A program made the position numbers and the translations under genes. From positions 124,001-188,000 of the forward strand of contig BGZK01001194.1 in the NCBI GenBank assembly GCA_005406025.1: a DNA stretch of 64,000 nt, in the 5' to 3' direction. The stretch comes from Eumeta japonica (Eukaryota > Arthropoda > Insecta > Lepidoptera > Psychidae). Every line of letters starts with the position of its first letter. Position 1 is the first letter of the stretch. This document shows, piece after piece, positions 46,327 to 59,194 of this stretch. The notes beneath the pieces were generated by a model. It saw only the letters and a program-made list of their open reading frames with translations. It was not told where the DNA came from and made no database searches.

Positions 46327-49300
46327 TCAACTCAAGTCTGAAATATTTGTGGCATAGACTTGTTCGTTTCTTTTATATGGTACTTTACTACTTTTGGGTG
46401 TTTCAAGATCATCATTGACATGATCAATGGATGTTTCTGTGCTTTCCTCTTCACATGTGGATGGCGTATAAAGGGCTTGGTTTCTCCTTTTAAAAGTTTT
46501 TTTGGTAGATCCAGATGTAGGGGTTAAACATTCAGAAGTATTGCCATTATCAGAAAAAATGATGGTGCTCCCATCTGATATAAATGATGTGTCATTTGCC
46601 GTAGTATTATTCATACTGACAATAGGAGTGATAGGTGCAGGTAGTGATAATCTAGTGTTTTTTACAGGGGTTGAAGTCTTTATTGATGTTGAAACAAAAT
46701 CATTGGCATTCGGCTGATTCATGATACGTCCTGATCTAGCAATAACCACTTGTAATGGATCATCTATACCTAGTTTTTCACATAATTTCATAGTTTGAGG
46801 GTTTGCAATTGGCTGAGAAGGTACGCCTTGTGGTGAACCAGGTGTATAAGCAGGAGCTGTTTTTATGAAGTTATCTTCTTTTATAGTCATGTCTTGAATT
46901 AACTCCATCACTGTCAATTTTTCTTCTTCTGTCGGGGTAAAATTATACCTGAAAAAATCATTAAGTTAATAAAATTTTACTAAAAAATTCACTAAATATG
47001 GAATATTCATTATTATTAATTTACAATATCAGTGTTTATAATTTCTAAGTATGTTTTTATTTTACCACATGAAAAGAAAGAAAGAAAAAAAGCTACATTC
47101 AAATGGAAAAATCAGTGGTCATTATAATTCTGGTCTTAAAACATTAATTACCTCTCGTTCCCTCCAGGTCCAGGCATATGACAGTCAACATTTTTAACTG
47201 TTAAGAGGTGGTTGGTATTTCTGAGTATTGCTAGCCACTCTGCATCATATTTTAAACTTTTGTCACCGCCATTGTCTTCCAAATCAAGTATTTGTAAATG
47301 TCTACGACGCGGTAAACATTTATCCAAAGCCAAAAACTTTGTTTCTGTTTGTTCATTATCTTCTTCTGCATTATCGTGGGTTACTATAGCGGCATATTGA
47401 CAATGCAAATGTGCAGCAAACCAATAATCTGGTTTCAATAAATTCAGCAATTCCATAGCTGGGGGACTTCCTAACTGGTTAGATTCAATATCTTCTCTGG
47501 AATGAAAAAGACCAATATCACCAAATGCAACATCTAAATGACTGTTATTAATGGAAAGTTTCAACTTTTACACCCTATAGTGTTCAATTCCAAGGTATAG
47601 GTTTCATCTATATGTTTCATAAGTCTTGCACTTTCAGACCCCAAACTTGGGATCGGCCCTTGTTAGTGCCACTCCTCAGTGGCAACCTAAGCTGAGATCC
47701 ATGTTTCACAATGACTTTTGGCTGTAGCTTAAATACTATTTGTGACTAGAATAAAACTTTCGCCACGCGTAGCGAGTCCCGAAGCCTTCACTAACCAGGA
47801 GGTCCAAGGATGCATTTTAATGAGCAAGATTCATAAATTCGCGCCTATTCATGTTTTCGACGAATATATCTTTGATAGCTTTGAGGTTACTATGGCAAAG
47901 TAATACTATTGATTTTTAATAAATACCAATATAGTAAAAACATTTGGAATTAATTCTTTACATTATACGAAATTATTCTAAATTCATAAGTTACAATGAA
48001 ATTACAACATATTTAATCCTACCACTAGATAGATGCAATTAGTCTTTTTCTGAAAGCCGCAAAAAAAAATCTGACCACTTATGAGTTCATATGTCTATTG
48101 TTATCATAATTAAGATTCTATCAAACTTTGTTAGTGCTTTCAGAGCCCTTATCAGAAATATTTGACTGCTTCATGTCACAGATTATTTGATCATTCAGTA
48201 AGTGTTGTTTTCTTAATATTCCTTGATGAAAAAATAAAAACACACACACACACACATATATATATAAATTTCTTGAAAAATTTAAGCTTTTTTCAAAATA
48301 TACCAAGTGATTTTGTTTCCCTGCAATGTTTAGTATTAATATTTCTTTGTGTATTTATAATTGAAAAGTAATATTTACGACATTTTTGTACTTTTCAAAT
48401 TCTCAAAAAAAGAATACTGAATAAAATAAATAAAAATATAAATCGCTGTTAACAAATACATTATTCTTAATATTAAAATAATATAATATACAGTATATAT
48501 AAAATTGGGAAAAAAGTTTTTTGTATTTCATATACAAAAATTCAAGATAATTTTTCATTATATTTTATTTACATAGAATTATAATATATATGCCATTTTG
48601 TTCAACAGCTTGTAATTTTGTAGGTAGTGACATAATTCTATAGAATGCTGTAGAAATTTTGGAACTTCTGATCAAAAAAACTGCGACAAGTAGTTTTGAC
48701 AGTCCTCTCTTGATGTTAACCTAATATTACCTAAAGAATTCTAAAGAAACCGCAACAGCTGAAAATCTGAAGATGTAAGGTCAGGGCTATATGGTGGACG
48801 CATTAACACTTCTCACCCAAACTCTCTCAATATTTACTGAGTGGCTAAAGATGTGTGTGGTCTAGTGTTATTATGACAAAAAACCACATCTTTTCTCTTG
48901 GTCAATTTCAGCCAATTTTTCTCTACTTCTTGCTTGACTCCCATCAGCTGTTGGCAGTAGAGATTTGAAGTGATGTTTTGCCCAGTGGTGAAAGCTTATA
49001 ATGAGTAATGGCTTTCCAATCCTACCATGCACATAGCATCAACTTACTGCGAATTAATCCGGTTTCTCTATGGTCTAAGAGGTTTGCTTACTTTTTGATC
49101 ATAATCTTTTTTGCATGTTCTTGTCGTAGGTAATCCATTTTTCATCACCAGTAATCAATCTTTTCAAAGACAATTTGGTTTCATTACATTTCAATAGAGA
49201 ATCGCAAATGTACATGATTCATTAGATTTCTTTCAGTGTGTTCATGTGGGATCCAAGTATCAAGCTTAATTTTTTTAAGCCCAGCTTTTTTTAAATGGAT

Positions 49301-50834
49301 CACAATTGTTTTGTGGTCAAGTCCTAGCTCTTCAGCTATGTCCTAAGAACTAATATGCCAATCTTACTCTACTTTTTCCAAAATCTACTTTATCTGTAAC
49401 AGGTCGACCAGAGGTTCATCATTGACATCAAAATTACCAGACTGAAAATGCTTTAACCAGTTTTGTGCTAGTCTGACCAACACTGCGTTAGGTTCATAAA
49501 CATCATATTTTTTTTTGCAACTTGGGTCGCATTTTTTCCTCTTTTGTGATAAAACTTATAAGGCATCAAATTTTTAAGTTAAATTCACTCATTTTGGTAG
49601 AAGAAACACGATAGAAAAATAGTGGGACACTGATTATACTTTTTTTTTTAAATTTCATTTATTTAGCATTTAGCACAACTAAAGAGATTTTACTTCAAAT
49701 TTTTACTTATAAAATGAAAAAAAAAAACTTTTTCCCTGACCTATTTGATATTCATTTTAACTTGATAGCTCCATGCTTTTCTTAAAAAATTAAAGAATGT
49801 TAACAAATAGACATACTGACAATGAACAATAAAGCAATCCCATAAGGGTTCCTTTTTGATTTGAGCCCAAAAACATTGGGCATCCTCTGTAAACAATAAA
49901 TCATAAAAAAGCTGAAACTCTCCTTAAAATAAGCTACGATATATAATTTGAAGTACCTCAAAAATGGTTTCCTTTTGAGTAGATTTTCGGTGTCTCCATA
50001 ACCTGTTATACCAGAAGGCCAATCATGAGAAAGCATAATATGTATTTTTTCTTTGATTTGTTTTAAACGAAATATGTCAAAAGCTCTAATGTGATAAACA
50101 GAGCGGAGAGAGCTTTGGTTATATGGAGGACTTTCCCATAGGCCTTGTAAATAATCTCTCCCTTTAAATATTCCAGATACACCTAAAACATAAATATACA
50201 AATAATTTGTATACCTAGATCCAATAATTAAAACTTATTATTTTTAAACCATACCTCCAATTCTTATATTTCCAAAATGAATCACACCAGCTCTACCTAA
50301 ATAATATATTTTTGGAGCAACCCAACCTCCATAGGGCAATTCTTGTAAATAATTGGATGCTTCATGGTTTCCACCAATAAAAATAGTCAAAATCGGAGCC
50401 TTTTTTTCACCGCTGTAATATCTGAAATTGTCCAAGTACAATAGGTAAAGTCATTCTAAAGAAGGGTGAAAATAAATACTTAAACTCAGAACTAAAGAAA
50501 GATAAATCAACATTTCACTTGGTTTTTGTAAGTTTCTTTACTCTGTATAGTCACTAGGAAATTATTAACTTAATACCATAACAAACAATTTTAAACCAAA
50601 AATTTCATTTGTGAATGTTTAAAATAAAAAAGCCTACTTGTAAAATGAGCAAATATTTTGATATTTCTCTGGTACCGCCATCGCTTTTAGGTCATTATTA
50701 TTACGAACCGATTGAAAATCACCACAACAAATTAATAAATCAATTGTAATCTCTTCTCTGTCTTGCAATGCCAATAAGCAATCGTATATTTTATCCAGTT
50801 CGCCATGAGCACATCCTTCAATTGCAATCTTCAT
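46327..50834 (-). CDS. DBR1: RNA lariat debranching enzyme DBR1 (5 exons)
   Basis: Exons on the - strand: 50834-50638, 50421-50255, 50182-49957, 47496-47152, 46948-46327; 1557 nt, giving 518 aa (human 544, so full length). The enzyme cleaves the 2'-5' branch of intron lariats in the nucleus so they can be degraded. Metallophosphoesterase ligands are all present: C8 and H10 (GCAHGEL), D39 (CGDFQ), N84 and H85 (GGNHEAS), H174 (LSHDWP), H226 and H228 (AAHLH). The DBR1-specific [10 protein letters not shown] and [12 protein letters not shown] stretches are conserved. Residues 313 onward form the DBR1 C-terminal domain, then a variable acidic/Ser-Thr tail. The start at 50834 gives the canonical MKIAIEGC N-terminus. 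Intron 3 (2.46 kb) holds a mariner; the others are 72-216 bp. Confidence 0.96.
48505..49742 (-). mobile_element. Decayed mariner inside DBR1 intron 3
   Basis: Ends match as inverted repeats: ttgggaaaaaagttttttg at 48505 and the complement of aaaaactttttccctgac ending near 49740. Between them, on the - strand, are broken mariner transposase blocks in order: [40 protein letters not shown]-stop-[14 protein letters not shown] and a relic of the PPYSPDL box. Many stops and frameshifts make it inactive. It is on the same strand as DBR1 but is spliced out with the intron. Confidence 0.8.
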
Positions 50835-51300
50835 TTCAAATTAGTCCAAAATGGATTGAGTTATCACAGAAAAGTACTTGGGTGTCACTAGTTATTTCTT
50901 TCACAACCTATGTTTTTTTGTTTTAATTAACATAAGGCAGTAATCATTTGTACCTTTAATTATAGTCATAAGAAAAGTAATTTTGATTAATAAGAGCGCC
51001 AATAAATATTATGACTAGAACCTACATATGTAGACTAAATACCAATATTCAATCACAGAACTATAAATCTGTCTTGCCAACATCAAAAAACTCGAAAACA
51101 GCACCTCACTAATAAAAAAAAGCAGGAGAAAAATAGAGGGTAAGGTGAAAAAAAGGCAGATTTCATACTTTCCTCATATAATTAAAACAATTACCTACTT
51201 TTATTATTTACTAGGACTCACATACATTGTTACATTATGATACTGATTACAATATAATAAAAAACCAAAACCAAAGTAAAATTATTATCCACTTTCATCC

Positions 51301-51675
51301 TCAGTCACACCCATCTTCAATATTTTCAGACTCATTTTTCTTTTTAAAATCGTACATATATTTGTTAAATTTTTTCAAGTACCTTTCTGTGGTTTCAAAT
51401 GAGTAGCAATCGATTATTTCGGATTTAGTATGTAATGCTCCTTTAATAGTTGTAGTCGATATTCTATTGCATAATTTGGTTTTCACAATATTTATTGCCG
51501 AAAATAACCTTTCCACGGTGGCGCTACGTGCTAGCCACAAAAGTTTCTTCACTAAAACACATAATGTGGGAAATGTTTGAGACCTGTCTTCATTTTTCAA
51601 TTTATATACATGTTTCCAAAAGTCGATAATATCGGGAATTTTGTTTTGGTCAAAAAATAAATTGACACTTCTCAA
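51301..51675 (-). pseudogene. hAT transposase C-terminal (dimerisation) fragment
   Basis: The 124-aa - frame contains LWLARSATVERLFSAINIVK followed by KTKLCNRIS, the hAT-family C-terminal dimerisation motif. The N-terminal zinc finger and catalytic part are absent upstream (51676-52000), so this is a fragment. It starts about 470 bp upstream of the DBR1 start codon. Confidence 0.7.
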
Positions 51676-52109
51676 TATTCGCTATTGTCTATTTTGTTCA
51701 GTTAAATTACTTGCATAAATCTCTGGGAAGAAATAATATAAATCTGCAGAGAAAAGGACTTACATTTTTATTTCAGGATTCAGAATTGATTTGATACTTA
51801 GCATCTTCATACATTGTAATGATTAACGGTCTTTGTCGTTAAAAGGAAACCTTACAGTAAAAAAACAGTAAAAATTAGGAATGAGACAGCAAACAATGGC
51901 ATCGATATGAATACAGCAAATCTACTGTTAATATACTAGTTTGGTAACACAGCTATAAGTATCAATTCCAATCACAGAACAATGTTAAACCAGTGTAGAA
52001 ATAAATTACTTAATGTTCAAATTTATTACTTTTTAAATTCTGTAGTGAAATAATCCATAGGATAAACCCATTTAAAGATCCTACAGATGTCTCATTGTGC
52101 ATATTATTT

Positions 52110-52420
52110 ACATTTTATAGGTAACGGAACATACCCATACTACGTCATCTGTTCATGCATTGGGAGGGAGGTTTTCAAAATACCACACTTGGTCACAGCC
52201 AGGGGTGGAGGACAACATAAGTACCCATTGTAATATGTTTTTACATAAGTTTATTCTCCTTGATTATATTAACTTTCCGTTAGTAAAAAAAGGATTATAA
52301 ATTATATTTATGAATTATTATGTGAAAACTAGAAAAGGGGGGCCTGAGTATACACTACGGTCAGTCACCAAGAGGGGGGGGGGAGGGGTAAAATTGAAAA
52401 ATATGGGTCACGTAGTATGA
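52110..52420. repeat. Repeat with G-rich run and inverted ends
   Basis: 'catactacgtcatctg' near 52137 is complemented by 'gggtcacgtagtatga' near 52406, and a run of ten G's with 'gaggggtaaaatt' lies at 52373-52393. This looks like an interspersed repeat with partly inverted ends; its family is not identified. Confidence 0.4.
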
Positions 52421-54287
52421 GTATTAGGGTAGCCCAAAAAAAAAAAGATTTTTTTTTGAATTTCGTACAAAAATATCTAAGTTTGCAATATTTTAAGAGT
52501 CTCCTTCAAACGGCAGCTCGAACAAAATATTTAAAGGGCCGTTCCAAATTTTTAAAAATTTGTAAAACCGTCACATTTCGATTTTTTGCTCATTATTTCA
52601 TTTTTTTCAACAAGACAAATAATGAAAATTTTTAAAATCTCAAGTTGAAATTTTAATATTTAAAAGTCGTTTCAAATTTTTTAAAGTTTCCAAGTCAAGT
52701 ACTTGATATCTTTTCTGGCGACTTCTGAACATGAATATCAACGGACTTTACATTTTTTTTTTTCTTGAATTTGGCATACTAAAGAATGGAATTAAAGCAC
52801 GACAAACGAAAAAAAAATTGGATAAACTGGATGTTTATTGCATTTCAAAATTTAGTGCGTTTTGTAATGATATGAAACAATGCCCAAGGAAGAACAAGTT
52901 TCTGGTCATTCTCAAAAGAATATAAATAAGTAGGAACGAGACGATGAACTTTAAAGGTATGTATGAATAAATATTTCTATAATTACAAGGTGCTCAATTT
53001 CAATATATTTTGCTTGTCCCTTTAAAATAATAAATATAATTATAATAAAATACTTATAATTTGTATGCATATTTTTTGATGCAATAAAGAGAAAAGCAGT
53101 ACTGAGGTTAAAAGTTTTGATTGAACATATTCTTACAATAAACAATTTCAATTTTCCAGGACTTTCGACAAAGCTTATAGTTCATGCAGTAATATTTTAT
53201 AAATAAAGAATAATATAAACTATTACAGCATATTATTCATTAATTATTATTAATTTTACCGAATAATTTTTAGGGGAATTTTTTTGTAATAGATTTTAGG
53301 GGGTTTTGACTTTACCTTTATGGATAAACACTTTTGAGAGTTGGTGACACTGGCTATATTGGCTTTATTTCTTCATAAAACCGTACCTTTCGGTACAAGG
53401 AAAAACATTTTATCGGCTGCATTATTTATTGTATTTTTACACATTAACACAATACAATACTTATGCGTTTTTGACTTATTCCATTATAATCTAAAAAATT
53501 CAAAATCGACTGCACAATATTTCAATAATTTGTTTGTAGATTAATTGTTTTTTGTCATAGATTTTGAAGTTACACCATGAAGAGCGGCAAATCGCAAACG
53601 CTTAAAATTCCTAAATCTCTGATATATACAAATTTTTTTTCTTACTGTATTTTAGTTTTTTAGTACTGAATATTTTTTTACAAAAATATAGCTTAAGAGC
53701 TATCGTATAAAAATAAAAAAATATATATATGCATATTCTCTATAGCAAGTTCAATAGTGACTGACATCAGCCGGTGAGTTTTGTATAACTGAATGCAAAA
53801 TGGAAGATGGCAACAAAACAACGTTAGTATATCCAATTTTTCGCTTGATAAATGTTATGATACACTTGGTGTAAGAAAACAAATGTAAATTTATTTACTT
53901 TTCAAATTTAAACTAAACTTTATTAACCGTATTGACTATCCCACTCCAGTCCTTTTGTTATCCTAATTAATTATTTACATGTAATTAAAATCAACTTTTT
54001 AACTGCGCCAAAAAAATATAACTCCGCACGAGCGTTCAAGAATCATTTCTCTTTTAGACAAGCACACGACAAATATAACTCTGTACGAGCGTCCAAGCAT
54101 TGTTTTTTTTGATAAGCATACAAGTTTCAGGCATTTTTTTTTTGAAAACTGAGATATGAACAATTGATGGGATGTATAATAAAATAAATAATCTTTATTA
54201 GTCTCTTCTAATCCATTGAAGACCATTGAAACGCACGACCAGTTCTCAATCGATCTCTTTTCAATGCCGGTGTGCAAATTATAAGCA

Positions 54288-54448
54288 CAGGGCGGGAGTT
54301 AAGGGGGCCCTGGGCTAATACTACTCAGAGGCCCACCTATTTTTTCGCATACCATCTATTTTTGTCTGACTTGACTTAGCCGGGGGCCCCTTGAATCCAC
54401 GGGGCCCTGGGCTGAAGCCCAAAAAGCCATATGGTAGATCCGGCCCTG
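54288..54448. mobile_element. hAT-type MITE (161 bp)
   Basis: Termini CAGGGCGGGA and (complement) CAGGGCCGGA, with inner inverted GGGCCCTGGGCT segments. Flanked by 8-bp TATAAGCA / TATAAATA, a hAT-type target duplication with two changes. The GC-rich body stands out from its flanks. Confidence 0.75.
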
Positions 54449-54479
54449 TATAAATAACAAGATTTTAGCTAACTAAATT

Positions 54480-54900
54480 TACGAAAAAAAAAATGATGAA
54501 TACGATACGGCCCGGGATCGATGTCAGAAAATAGCATAGCTGTCCAGACGGCAAGGCTTCCGATCGAGGACAGATTTTGAGATTCCGGCCGCTTCGATTT
54601 AATCGGTCTAAATTCGGCCCATCTAATTGGTCGCTCTCTGAAGGACGAATCCGAGAATAATGAAAAATAGTATAAGAATGCAACTGCATGCTGTATTTTG
54701 CCTGAACTTTCCTACACCGTTTCAGTATTGCACCTGCACCTTGCACCGCTGCACCTAGTCTACAATCCACCACAGCATATAGCATACGTGTCGGCATATC
54801 GAAAGTGAAGCTCTGCATCTCTATAGACACCTAGTGTTCACAGGTATTATTTCGACGACCTAAGTTGGCGAGGCGCCGCTCCTACGAAATAGTCAAGCGA
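54480..54900. other. Moderately GC-rich unassigned stretch
   Basis: An open 121-aa - frame crosses it, but it has no domain and ends in a hydrophobic low-complexity tail. The sequence looks conserved in base composition, unlike its flanks; I cannot assign it to a repeat or gene. Confidence 0.25.
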
Positions 54901-56639
54901 TTAGCAAAACCAAAAACGGGCTGTTAAGCACTCCATACACGTGCGCCCGGTCCGTCAAAATAATATTGAATTTCTTTTGATCTCTCATTCGCATGTCCCT
55001 CCTATACAGCACAGTTATTTGTTAATGTATAATGTATAATCACGCATCAACCATTCCCCACAAACATAAACTCCCCACGTTGACGCACATGTCAATGTTC
55101 CACGTCAATGAAAATATTACAAGTGAGAAGAAGGTTGAAATATGTAAATATTAAGTACTTATTTGAACTCGTATTAACCAACAATAATTGCAACCAACAA
55201 TAGATGCGATCACTTACCCTGTAAATATATTCTGAATTGTGTTGTAGCCTAGAACCGTAAAACCAATATATTTGTAGTTTAATGTCTTACGTATTAATTT
55301 CCTAGCTTCCTAGAGAGAGTTTTAAATTACTTTCTTAATTTCGCAATTCTTTGGAGTAATATCTATATAATATTTTGCTTAATTTAACCAAACATGCGGA
55401 GCTCTCTGTACATGATTTCGACTCGCACTTGTTCTTTTTAAGGTAACGATTTACGTCCGATTATTCTGTAGTCCACGCAAGTGAAGTCGCGGACACAACC
55501 ATTTACTTATAATTTACAGTAGAACCTTAAAAAGGTTTTAATCTTAAACACGGTAAGTCCCTCAATATTCTGTGAACAAACTTAAATTTACAGTGGTTTT
55601 TTGGTTACCACAAAAAAATTTTGGTCAGATGTAAAAAAAAACGTGGTAGAACACATATTCATCGTACGGATACCTTTTCCATGCGAATTTAACACGCACT
55701 GGCATGGTTTTTTTTAATGATATCCATCAATTACTTAAAATCACGCCACAATCTTATAGTAAAATCCATAAATAGTCTTAATAGAAAGATATTAAAATAG
55801 AATCTAGAAACTTCTTATATATAGAACCGCAGTTACTTATATATATGCTCCCGCGAAACAGTGTTGCAATGGTTCCGTACGTAAATGAACGACACTATAA
55901 TTATTATAATTACAGTACGCATAATAAAATATAAAATTAATTACAATGTTAAACACAAAAATATTTAACTTTATTAATGATTAACAAACCAACCTGTATG
56001 ACTTGTTTATTATTTTGTGTGGGGCTGCCGATCTTTATCACTGTCAATCTTCACTATAAAGACACAGGACCACGTTGTCCCCGCCGTGAACTTTCTATCA
56101 ACTTTCAAATACTCCCGACTCTCGTACGCTGTTTTGGGTTTTGCTTAAGAAAGATCTCGCGACGTAACCTGCATGGTGAGTTTGTTTAGTGCCAGTGCGT
56201 ATTTAGACATGGAGTTAGTGCCCGCTCAGGGTGTATACGACACCGGGAGAGCTCGTAGAAAGTACGCCGAGAATACCTATGCTGATAGCGTTCAAGAAGG
56301 AGAGAAGCCATTAATGGGCCCATGATTTGAATAGGAAAAAATCAGCTACATGTTACCATTAATTCCGGCAATGGTGCTAGGCCGATAGTAGCGAGGTTAG
56401 TTAGAGGAGAATATATTGGAGTATTGCAGGCGAGAACCTCATTCAAGTATACGGCGTTGTCCCCATTTTATGCCCGTGTCAAGGAGCTTAGTTCGTAAGA
56501 AATAAAAAATCCAAAAGTGCAGCACGGCTCAAAGTTTAAGTCATATTAAAAGACTAATAACTTTCCTACGTCCGATAAACGCCATAATTTAGCGTTATTT
56601 AGTAATGCAAAGGCGAATTGTTTTCACAAAATTTCGATT

Positions 56640-56940
56640 AATGCCATCTAGAAAGTAATTCTATTTGTTTTGACGTGACAACGCCTTATAATTCGATGGA
56701 GCCGGCTGCACGCACGAAAAACATGACTCCTGCGGCGTTACCTCACTCTGAGGCGTTCCATTTAAGGCTTGAAGTGCAAGCGAACAGAACGAGGGACAAA
56801 GAGGCACAATCGGCCTCCGCGTACGGCAGCGTTCGACATCTGTCTCTCTCCTACTTGAGTGAGCGATGCGTCCGCATGGACAGCTGCTATACAATAATAC
56901 ATTTACATGTTTTCGTCAATTATGAAGTGCAGTGAAAAGT
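56640..56940 (+). repeat. Probable interspersed repeat starting 'tttgacgtgacaacg'
   Basis: A sharp-edged 270-bp block of balanced GC ('ttgacgtgacaacgccttat', 'gacatctgtctctctcctac') in AT-rich DNA. Frames on both strands exist but have no domain. I recall similar sequence as a common lepidopteran repeat; this is from memory and not shown by a second copy here. Confidence 0.4.
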
Positions 56941-57018
56941 GAATGTGGTGTCAATTGTTTATAGCAACGATAATTGCGGCGATAATGGTAATGATTCTTT
57001 CGATATTAAATATATGTT

Positions 57019-57021
<3 letters not shown>

Positions 57022-57099
<78 letters not shown>

Positions 57100-57100
57100 A
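57022..57100. repeat. (TA)n microsatellite
   Basis: Nearly continuous TA repeats with a few TAATA interruptions. Confidence 0.95.
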
Positions 57101-58479
57101 ACATATATAAATAAAGTTAAAATTTTCTTTTGAAAAATGAAACCATTCCATCAGTATTTTCTTATGACATTGTCACGTTCAACTAACGTCAGTAAACCGA
57201 CTTTACAGACAACCGATTTTTTGTTTGTTATAATCAAGGTAGGAAATATATCAAGACCTGACTGCATATCGAAATAGTATTTTACTTTATTTAATGCAAT
57301 TAAACAACATCAAGTGAGATTTACGAATTTCATTATTATTGTGGTGAGACAAAACTATCAAAAAAAAGAGCTAAGTTAATGGATTTTTTCAAAGGTTACC
57401 ACGTTTTCAAGTTTCACAAAACGTGCTTATTGATCGATGGGAAAGTTTTCTAAACTATTTTGGGTTTTTTTCCGTTTCTATCACATTAAATCATTTTTTA
57501 ATCTGATATAATTAATCTTCATTAAATTATCTATAAAATGGTAAGCAAATTTTTCCAATTTCGTGTACTAACGAGAGTACACGAGAGTTCAGAAAAACAA
57601 TCGTTTACAATTGAAAAATGCATTGAAATACAAGGCCGGCATTTCGAACACTTTAAAATGTAGGTAAGTGTATCTTCCATTTTTTCTCCTTGAAGTGACG
57701 AATTTTCAAGACATGAACTTGTAAATAATATAGAGTTTAGTACCTATGATGCATTTTAGTATTTAATGTACCAGTACTTAATGGCAAAACTGATTGACAC
57801 GTATGCGACTTATAGTCATTTCAGGAATCTTCAAAACGCACGTAAACCGAATAATAATTAAAGTGCGAGATATTTTTAATGATATGTCGATAGAGCACAG
57901 CATATACGTTTGACGGGACAAAAAAGCAAAGAAACGTCAAAAACCTTTGAAATTATTTAACATTTGACTTTTTTGGCTATAATATTGTGTAGTCAATTAA
58001 TTTTCCGTAACTTACGCCCGAGATATACGTAGCTACCTTCAAGGCTTAATTAGCGAGCTCTGCATTCAGCGGGGAGTGTATTCAAATTAGAACGCGTTAA
58101 TTTTCAAGTAGGAGCTTAGCAAAAAGTAGCTAATTGATGAAGTACGTACACGTTTCGTTCATGCCAGACTACTCAGAAAACTACACGATAAGATATTCGA
58201 TATCTAAATCTAATTATGATATCGTTGTCATGGATTTATAATCTACTGCTCTGCTTTCAGGAGTCTGTGGGGACCATGCCACTTTAACGTGCCTAAACAT
58301 AAACGTGTTTTTTAAATATATAAAATGTTTACATGATTGTAACGTACTTTATCCTCAGCACCGAGACTAATCAAAAAATTAGAGTTAGTCTGTAAATTTA
58401 GCATACTTTTTTATATAAAATAATAAGTTTTCGGCCGCATGTTCCGCACGCATATATTACAATGTTTGTAATATATGCA

Positions 58480-58770
58480 TGCTGTCAATCATGATACCTA
58501 TCCTAGTTCTGCTCTCGATTCCGATTTCCATTTCGCTGTCGGTTTCGACTCCGGTCTCGTAGTCGGTTTCAATCGAAGTCCTATTTTTGATTCAGATTTC
58601 GGACTCATTCCCTATTATGGTTCCAGTTCACTTTCGATTCGAATCTTGGTTACGTTCTCAATTCTGATTTTGGTTCCGTTTTTGATACCAATTCCAGTCC
58701 CATTTTCGATTCCGATCTGATCCCACTTTCTATTCCGATCCCGGTTCCACCCTCAGTGCCGATGCCAGGT
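58480..58770. repeat. Degenerate pyrimidine-rich minisatellite, copy 7
   Basis: Irregular blocks such as CTCGATTCCGATTTCC and TTTCGATTCCGATCTG. The 81-aa frame made of F/D/S/P-I-P-V is a product of the repeat. Confidence 0.65.
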
Positions 58771-58854
58771 GCGCCCTCGATTTTCACAACGGAGAGCAAA
58801 ATACTTAAATTTGAGCTATTCATAGACTTTGTGAACATCGGTATTATGGAACAA

Positions 58855-59035
58855 TTATGAGCCACTCCCCCACCATCCTACTACCCCTCCATCAGCCTCC
58901 ATCAGAAATCCTAATCTACCCAAGAGGCCGGTAACACACTGGTGATTCCTCTAAAATTGCGAGTGTCCATGGGCGGCGATAACCACCTACTCTCTGGTAA
59001 ATTCGCAGGCTCGTTTGCATTAAAAGAAAAACACT
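58855..59035 (+). mobile_element. LINE 3' end fragment
   Basis: 'ccggtaacacactggtgatt' ... 'gtccatgggcggcgataacc' ... 'ggctcgtttgcattaaaaga' parallels the copies at 22165 and 29270. It directly follows a minisatellite copy. Confidence 0.65.
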
Positions 59036-59146
59036 CATTTAAACTTACTTATAAGCTCCTGCTTGGCTTTTAAATCACCAAATTGCAAAGTTGCGTAGTA
59101 TGTATAGTTCAATACATGAGTACTCTTAAATTACTGACATAAATTG

Positions 59147-59194
59147 TAAAGAAAGAATCAATATCATAGTCCTATGATATTGATTCTTTCTTTA
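59147..59194. repeat. Perfect 23-bp hairpin
   Basis: taaagaaagaatcaatatca tag pairs exactly with the following ctatgatattgattctttct tta around a 2-nt loop. Confidence 0.95.

Noticed and set aside
54465..54830. 121-aa minus frame as a gene
   Set aside because: No domain, no splice or poly(A) context; kept only as an unexplained block.
55977..56189. 70-aa frame with a hydrophobic stretch
   Set aside because: Looks like a signal peptide by chance; nothing downstream continues it.
56951..57151. 66-aa Ile/Tyr repeat frame
   Set aside because: Encoded by the (TA)n microsatellite.
58475..58720. 81-aa repetitive peptide frame
   Set aside because: Same minisatellite; the peptide repeat reflects the DNA repeat.
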